Made by a program: the position numbers and the translations under genes. Below the pieces are notes generated by a model. The model ran no database searches. It saw only the letters and a list, made by a program, of their open reading frames with translations, and was not told the origin of the DNA. This document shows positions 49,127 to 54,278 of a stretch of 54,278 bases of DNA, one piece after another (within the stretch, counting starts at the first letter, position 1; every line of letters begins with the position of its first letter). Source of the DNA: an uncultured Christensenella sp. (GTDB lineage Bacteria > Bacillota > Clostridia > Christensenellales > Pumilibacteraceae); the NCBI GenBank assembly GCA_949948895.1, contig CATLHE010000012.1, positions 1 through 54,278 of the forward strand. The letters run 5' to 3'.

Positions 49127-49907
49127 CTTGATGCGTTTAAAGCACAGTAAACTGTTTTGGGCGGCGCTTGCCGTAATGGCAGCCGTGCCCACCGTGGCAA
49201 TATTCAGCAAACTGATATACGGCACCAACAGAGCGGTAGACGACGCGATGTTTTTGTATCCGATACTCATAGGCGTGGCGGTCGCCATATTCATAGGCAT
49301 ATTTATGGGCACCGAATACAGCGAAGGCACTATACGCAACAAGCTGATGATAGGTCACACCCGACCGATGATATATCTCGCCAATCTGATAACTGCGTTT
49401 GGGGCGGCATTGGCAATGCTTGTCGCATATATGTTACCGCTATTGGTCTTGGGATTTTCCATTTTCGGCACGCCTTTCATGAGCGGCGCGACGTTCGCAA
49501 AAATATTTTTCGTCTCTTTGACTGCGATCCTGTCGTTTTGTGCGTTGCATATGATGGTCAGCATGATCTATGCCAATAAAGCGGGCGCGTCCGTCGTCAA
49601 CCTTCTTACTGCGTTTTTGATGCTGTTTATAGCGTCATGGCTGCTGTCAAAGCTCAGCGAGCCCGAGTTCATCACGGCATACGGCACGGGAAGCGGGACG
49701 GAACTTATACGTAATTCGGCTTATTTGGAGGGTGGACTCAGGATTTTTTGTCAGATGCTTGTCGATCTGCTCCCCATGGGACAGGCGATGCAGATAGCGC
49801 TCGGCGTGTGCGACAAATTATGGGTGCTGCCGATATATTCCGTAGCGCTCACCGCGGTGTGCACCGTCGTCGGTATCGCGGTATTCAATAAAAAGAACAT
49901 AAAGTAA
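49104..49907 (+). CDS. ABC-2 type permease
   Basis: The 267-residue integral membrane protein has six hydrophobic segments and the family's GTEYSEGTIRNKLMIGHTR loop between helices 2 and 3. ATG 49104 has GGGAGG 9 bp upstream; the frame from 49086 lacks an RBS. It pairs with the overlapping ATPase gene. No second permease is present, so the transporter may be a homodimeric permease with two ATPases. Confidence 0.9.
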   Translation: MNRLLIANLMRLKHSKLFWAALAVMAAVPTVAIFSKLIYGTNRAVDDAMFLYPILIGVAVAIFIGIFMGTEYSEGTIRNKLMIGHTRPMIYLANLITAFGAALAMLVAYMLPLLVLGFSIFGTPFMSGATFAKIFFVSLTAILSFCALHMMVSMIYANKAGASVVNLLTAFLMLFIASWLLSKLSEPEFITAYGTGSGTELIRNSAYLEGGLRIFCQMLVDLLPMGQAMQIALGVCDKLWVLPIYSVALTAVCTVVGIAVFNKKNIK

Positions 49908-49925
49908 AAGGAGCTATAAAGTAAG

Positions 49926-50852
49926 GTGATCTGGCTATGCGTCGCATGCGCGTGTTTGGCTTTGACCGTGATAGCGCTTGTAATAAAGATAGCGGTGATG
50001 AAAAGCGATATAAAGTCTATAGGCGCCGATTTCAAGGATAAAACGGAGAGCGATACCAATACGCCCGTAACGGTCTCAGGTATCGATAGGTCTGTCAAGC
50101 GCCTCGCCGCGGACATTAACGTCGCGCTCAAAAAACTGCGAAAACAGCGCTTGCGTTACGAGCGAGGCGACGCGGAACTGAAAAACGCGATCACGGGCAT
50201 TTCCCACGATCTCAGAACCCCGCTTACGGCGATAGAAGGGTACTTGGAACTTTTGGAGCGCGAGAAAAAGAGCAAGACCGTCGAGAAGTACCTCGGTATC
50301 ATCAAGAACCGCACAGACGCATTGAAACAGCTCTCCGACGAATTGTTCCGCTACTCGGTCATAGTGTCGCCCGACCACGGCGGTCAAAAAGAACGCGTAA
50401 GCGTGAACGCCGTATTGGAAGAAAGCGTGGTGGGGTATTATGCCGCGCTTAGTCAAAAGAATATAGTTCCGAAGATAACCATGCCTTCGGAGTCGGTAAG
50501 CCGCACGGTCGAGCGTGCGGCTTTGTCGCGTGTTTTTTCCAATCTGATAGGCAATGCGATAAAATACAGCGACGGCGATCTTTGTATCGAACTGAACGAG
50601 AACGGCACGCTGACTTTTTCCAATGCGGCGTCGGAGTTGACGGAGGTGCAGGTGAATAAGCTGTTCGACCGTTTTTATACGGTGGAAAACGCGAGAAGAT
50701 CCACGGGGCTCGGACTGTCGATAACAAAAGTGCTTGTCGAACAGATGAAAGGAACTATCTCGGCAAGCTATGCCGACGGCAGGCTGACAATAAAAGTCGA
50801 GCTTCCCGCAGGCGACGGAGCCGAAAGCTTGAGTGCGCTGGCTAAGGCGTGA
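49926..50852 (+). CDS. Small sensor histidine kinase
   Basis: The 308-residue kinase has one membrane segment (about 2-22), a short coiled region, HisKA with His94 in GISHDLRTPLTAIEGY and HATPase_c (NLIGNAIKYS, GLGLSITKVLVEQM). There is almost no extracellular domain, so it probably senses through a partner, as BceS-like intramembrane kinases do with their transporter; those usually have two helices, and here only one is clear. GTG start 19 bp after the permease. Its place after the transporter rather than beside the regulator is less common. Confidence 0.9.
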   Translation: MIWLCVACACLALTVIALVIKIAVMKSDIKSIGADFKDKTESDTNTPVTVSGIDRSVKRLAADINVALKKLRKQRLRYERGDAELKNAITGISHDLRTPLTAIEGYLELLEREKKSKTVEKYLGIIKNRTDALKQLSDELFRYSVIVSPDHGGQKERVSVNAVLEESVVGYYAALSQKNIVPKITMPSESVSRTVERAALSRVFSNLIGNAIKYSDGDLCIELNENGTLTFSNAASELTEVQVNKLFDRFYTVENARRSTGLGLSITKVLVEQMKGTISASYADGRLTIKVELPAGDGAESLSALAKA

Positions 50853-50903
50853 TATTTGTGCGCGGCGCGATCGATCGGTATTTATAAGGAGCATGAGAAA
50901 CGT

Positions 50904-50932
50904 TTGACTTCTTTTTAAATAACGCATATAAT
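50904..50932 (+). promoter_or_regulatory. Promoter of the transglutaminase-like gene
   Basis: TTGACT (50904-50909), 17 bp, TATAAT (50927-50932). Confidence 0.75.
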
Positions 50933-51028
50933 ATGTCATAGTAAATTCCGAAGCGGCGAGAGCGGCGAGGTTTCAGTCGCGCGGAAACAAAAGGCGGGCA
51001 GTAATTGCTCGTTTTTTTCGGAGGTGTT

Positions 51029-54000
51029 ATGAAAAAGGTTTTGACACGCAAAGCGTTTGTCACCGTAGTCGTGGTCTTGGCATGCCTTTTGGGTTTTGCC
51101 TTGTTTGCGGCGACGCTTCGGTACGGGCAGGGATCTGCGCTCGCCGAAGACAAAAACGAGGGCAAAACGTTTTACTACAACGAGCTCAAAAACAGCGAGC
51201 TCGCGCAAAGGTTTTACAAAGTCATGTCCGATATGGAAGCGGACGGTTCTTTTGCTAACGGCACGACGGAGTACGATCTGACAAAAGTGCTTTCGCAAAA
51301 AGAGCTTACCGACTACATAATCAACGATTCGCCCAAGATCCCCGTAGCGTTCGGCGCGGCTCGCGACGCGTTCTATATGGATCATCCCGATCTGTTCTAT
51401 CTTGACGTTTACAAACTGTATCTGTCGGCGGGGCAAAAGTCCGACGGCTCGTACGTTGCGTATATCGATTCGGGTATGGCGGATAACTACTATGCCGATC
51501 ATACGGTGAGTTCTGCCGCCGAAGTGCAGGAGAACGTCGCTAAGTACGAGACGGCGTTAAACGCATTGGTCGCCGCCGCCCGCGCAAAAAGCACGAACGC
51601 AGTCGAGCAAATTCGTTTTGTCAATGCCGAGCTCGCGGCAAACGTAGAATACGACTACGGCGCCCGCGACGATTCGCTTAACGGCAACGTTGTGTACGAC
51701 GGATATGTGCATACCGCTTACGGCGCGCTCCAAAACGGCAAGGCGCTGTGCGACGGTTATGCCCGCGCTTTTAAAGCGGTAATGGACAGACTCGATATCC
51801 CGTGCGTGCTTATCCAAGGCTCGGCGTTTACCGAAAGCGTGCCCGCGGGCATGCAGGCGGGTTATATCTCGCATATGTGGAACGCTGTCAAGGTCGACGG
51901 TCTGTGGTACGGCGTGGACGTCACATGGAACAGCTCGGCAGTCAATCCCGAAAAGTATCTTTTAGTCGGCGACGACGTAATGTCCGTCAAGCACGTAGAG
52001 GACGGCGTCATCTCCTCGTCGGGCTTCGAGCTCAAATATCCCGCGATACGCCCGCTCGATTACGGCGTGAACAGCGACAACAGCGGCTTTGTGTTCAAGG
52101 ACAGCGGTGCGATAGGCGACGTTAAGTTCGGATATATCCAAAGCGTTACCAATCCCGAAGCTTACGGCTTGGTTCTGGGCGTGAGCTACGACGGCAAGAA
52201 CGCAGAGACACTGTTGGAAGAGGGTAAGTATCTTGCCTTCCGTTACAGCGACGACACCCCGTGGATAGGTTTTCAGGCATGGGTGGAAATGATGGAGCTC
52301 AACGCCGATATGTCCAACGCCAACGTAGACGATTATGCGTGTTTGGACGTTGCGGGCGAGCAAGTCAGGTTTGCGGTTTTCACGCACGAGCCCGATGACG
52401 AATATGATTTCTTCGGAGATAAGTTTACCATATTATACGACGCCGCGAACATTACCGCGGGCAACACCGTCGCGATAAGCACGGCGTATAAAAACACCAA
52501 GTACGGCGCATACATTCCCTCGCCGTACGTAAAAAAGATGACGCCCGACGAAAAGGGATATATCAAGTCGTTCGAGCCGCTTACCGTGACGCTCGAGTAT
52601 AGCGAAGATCTTGTGCCCGTTGACGAAAGTCTGCCTGTCGGCGTCCAATTGACGGGTACCAGCTCCGATCTCGCCGATTATGCCAAGATAACCGATATTA
52701 CGTGGAATGCGGCGGAGAATAAGCTTTCGTTTACGCTTGCGCCCAGTAAGCAGTATATCCACAACTGCGAAGTCTACCGTTTTGTTCCTACCAATCTCGT
52801 GAGCAAGCGCAGCGGCAAAGTGCCCGACGAAGCGCGGCTGTCGTTCAAGATGAAACAGGTGGTCTGCTCCAAAGTGTTCAACGATGGCAGACTGTACATG
52901 AAAGTGTTCGGTGCGCCGCAGTTTGTGAGCGCGAGCGACGAGTCACTCAACAGTTTTGCCGACGCTTCGGGTAAACCGATAGTGGGCGATCAAAGAAGTC
53001 CGCTCATGCTCGTCGTAAACGACACGACCAAAAAAGAAGCCGACGACATGAAAGACGCGCTCCTTGCCGATCCCGATATCGGGCTCGAAGCGGGAGATAT
53101 CTCCGCGAGCTCGACATATCAGATAGACCTTCAAATGTGCGGACTTGTACAAAAGGTGCCTTCCGGCAGCTTCATGCAAGTCGGTTTCGGATTCCCCGAC
53201 GGATACGGTCCCGAAGACGCGGGCGTAACGTTTACCGTATACCACTACACGAGAAAGCCCAACGGCGATATCGACACCGTCACGGAAGTGCCGTGCGTCA
53301 TAACCGAGTACGGTATCATAGCCACCGTAAACAGCTTTTCTCCGTTCATGGTCTGCGCCATTCCCGCAAGCAAAGCTTCGACCGATAAAAACTTATTGGC
53401 GTACGTAAACGGCGTCGGCGGTTCCGTCGACGAGCTCGATATAGTCACTCTTGCGAGCGGAGACAGCATAACATATAATATCGCCGCGGACGACGGTTAC
53501 GCTATTTCGCGCGTGCTCCTCAACGGCAACGATATAAAGTCGAAGGTAGGCGCGGACGGCAAGCTCACGCTCACTTATGCAGATCTTAATTCGAGCAATA
53601 CCTTGGCGGTGTCGTTTGTTTCCGAGCGCGCGGCGGCGTTTTATGCCGATAACGGCGTAACGCTCATACATAAAGAGCTCGTAGTCGACAGCAAAGATAT
53701 GATACAAGCGGCATACTCGACGCCCAAAGCTCCCGGCAAAAAGAGCAACGTCGGCATGATCGTAGGTATCGTTATAGGCGTTGTGCTCGTTCTCGCGGGA
53801 GTCGCCGTAGCGCTGTTCTTTGTTCTTCGCAAAAAACAACCCCAAAAAGCAACGGCTACCGCGACGCGTTCGTCGAAAAATGCTTCTACGACCGCGGCGG
53901 ATAAAAAAACTGCGACTGCTCAAAAGACCGCAGTCAACAAAAATACGGCGACCGTAGCCCCGACGCGCAATACGCCGCCTGCGGCGCCGACGAGACCCGC

Positions 54001-54106
54001 TCCCACGAAGAGCGCGTCGTCGACATCGACGAGACCCGCTCCTACGAAGAGCGCTACGACGAGACCTACTCAGTCGAGACCGACGGACGGCAATCGTAAG
54101 AAATAA
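51029..54106 (+). CDS. Membrane-anchored transglutaminase-like surface protein
   Basis: The 1025-residue protein has signal/anchor residues 1-38. A transglutaminase-like cysteine-protease-fold domain (about 40-330) carries a visible triad: Cys241 in LCDGYARAFKAV, His282 in HMWNAVKVDG and Asp297 in WYGVDVTWN. About 570 residues of beta-rich extracellular modules follow. A C-terminal membrane helix (about 908-930) and a Thr/Lys/Ala/Pro-rich cytosolic tail (about 931-1025, with TRPAPTKSA repeats) end it. The substrate is unknown; peptidoglycan or protein peptides are possible. ATG 51029 is chosen for GGAGG 5-9 bp upstream. It has its own promoter and terminator. Confidence 0.88.
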   Translation: MKKVLTRKAFVTVVVVLACLLGFALFAATLRYGQGSALAEDKNEGKTFYYNELKNSELAQRFYKVMSDMEADGSFANGTTEYDLTKVLSQKELTDYIINDSPKIPVAFGAARDAFYMDHPDLFYLDVYKLYLSAGQKSDGSYVAYIDSGMADNYYADHTVSSAAEVQENVAKYETALNALVAAARAKSTNAVEQIRFVNAELAANVEYDYGARDDSLNGNVVYDGYVHTAYGALQNGKALCDGYARAFKAVMDRLDIPCVLIQGSAFTESVPAGMQAGYISHMWNAVKVDGLWYGVDVTWNSSAVNPEKYLLVGDDVMSVKHVEDGVISSSGFELKYPAIRPLDYGVNSDNSGFVFKDSGAIGDVKFGYIQSVTNPEAYGLVLGVSYDGKNAETLLEEGKYLAFRYSDDTPWIGFQAWVEMMELNADMSNANVDDYACLDVAGEQVRFAVFTHEPDDEYDFFGDKFTILYDAANITAGNTVAISTAYKNTKYGAYIPSPYVKKMTPDEKGYIKSFEPLTVTLEYSEDLVPVDESLPVGVQLTGTSSDLADYAKITDITWNAAENKLSFTLAPSKQYIHNCEVYRFVPTNLVSKRSGKVPDEARLSFKMKQVVCSKVFNDGRLYMKVFGAPQFVSASDESLNSFADASGKPIVGDQRSPLMLVVNDTTKKEADDMKDALLADPDIGLEAGDISASSTYQIDLQMCGLVQKVPSGSFMQVGFGFPDGYGPEDAGVTFTVYHYTRKPNGDIDTVTEVPCVITEYGIIATVNSFSPFMVCAIPASKASTDKNLLAYVNGVGGSVDELDIVTLASGDSITYNIAADDGYAISRVLLNGNDIKSKVGADGKLTLTYADLNSSNTLAVSFVSERAAAFYADNGVTLIHKELVVDSKDMIQAAYSTPKAPGKKSNVGMIVGIVIGVVLVLAGVAVALFFVLRKKQPQKATATATRSSKNASTTAADKKTATAQKTAVNKNTATVAPTRNTPPAAPTRPAPTKSASSTSTRPAPTKSATTRPTQSRPTDGNRKK

Positions 54107-54123
54107 GCGATGACTCTGTAAAC

Positions 54124-54150
54124 AAAAAGGACGGTTATCCGTCCTTTTTT
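54124..54150 (+). terminator. Terminator of the transglutaminase-like gene
   Basis: AAAAAGGACGG / CCGTCCTTTTTT hairpin with a TTAT loop. Confidence 0.9.
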
Positions 54151-54163
54151 GTTGTATGCCGAA

Positions 54164-54186
54164 AACCCCGCGATAGTCGCGGGGTT
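54164..54186. other. Perfect GC-rich hairpin
   Basis: AACCCCGCGA / TCGCGGGGTT with a TAG loop, 14 bp after the previous terminator. It could be a second, leftward stop. No T run on the plus strand. Confidence 0.5.
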
Positions 54187-54220
54187 CAGTAGAGGTTCAC
54201 CGATGAAATAGACAAAAAAA

Positions 54221-54277
54221 CTCCGATTGTGATATAGTGAAGTTGGTCTGGCAGCCAACAAGAAAACACAATCGGAG
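54221..54277 (-). terminator. Nested inverted repeat at the window end, probable leftward terminator
   Basis: CTCCGATTGTG (54221-54231) is exactly inverted at 54267-54277, enclosing an inner GTTGG/CCAAC dyad. On the minus strand the stem is followed by seven T. It may terminate a leftward gene beyond the window or mark the end of a mobile element. I cannot tell which. Confidence 0.45.
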
Positions 54278-54278
54278 G

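Overview
The window looks like chromosomal DNA of an uncultured anaerobic Clostridia-type Firmicute. The evidence is A/G-rich ribosome binding sites, textbook TTGACA-N17-TATAAT promoters, a Mini-RNase III/ThyX/RlmB block, an LTA-synthase-like sulfatase, FeoA/FeoA/FeoB iron uptake, a TPP-riboswitch-controlled ThiT, parvulin-type PrsA, and AgrA/AgrC- and BceRS-like two-component pairs. Standard stop codons are used, including TAG. Genus or family cannot be fixed from this sequence.

Region 1 (about 123-5725) is a small integrated element, most likely a deleted prophage, sitting at the 3' end of a tRNA-Ala gene. A 23-bp copy of the tRNA 3' end lies at 123-145 and the intact tRNA at 5703-5778. Inside are the C-terminal stub of a tyrosine integrase, the stub of a variable protein, and the core of a diversity-generating retroelement (DGR): Avd, template repeat (TR) and reverse transcriptase. 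A run of small phage late-type genes with two membrane proteins and a HicAB toxin-antitoxin pair follow. Template and variable repeats differ at 15 positions over 98 bp, and all 15 lie opposite template adenines, which is the DGR fingerprint. The integrase and variable-protein stubs meet head to head, so one internal deletion probably removed the rest of the prophage.

Region 2 (5.9-16.1 kb) has a LytTR regulator and GHKL kinase followed by secreted or anchored beta-glucan enzymes (tandem-GH16 lipoprotein, GH16 lipoprotein with three accessory modules, permuted GH3), then a small zinc-ribbon gene. Region 3 (16.2-31.1 kb) is mostly housekeeping: PrsA-like foldase, YbaB-RecR, tRNA-Thr, a queuosine-precursor-type transporter behind a structured leader, an SDR, a PHP phosphatase, the feo operon, mrnC-thyX-rlmB, tpiA and gpmI. 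Region 4 (31.1-42.8 kb) has a leftward operon (P-loop kinase, membrane protein, LTA-synthase-like enzyme, ClC), a TPP riboswitch with an extended ThiT, a GNAT enzyme, and a MarR-ADH-ALDH operon. Region 5 (43-54.3 kb) has tRNA-Ser, an M48-ParB-like fusion gene, a disrupted esterase lipoprotein, a regulator-ABC transporter-kinase cluster and a large transglutaminase-like surface protein.

A family of intergenic repeats occurs at 16.2-16.6, 26.0-26.2, 28.4 and 31.2-31.7 kb. Each copy has a TTCGGGTGT box, a CACACGACA box and a terminal 5-bp hairpin. The hairpin arms change in a compensatory way between copies, and one copy supplies the last codons and stop of the ClC gene.
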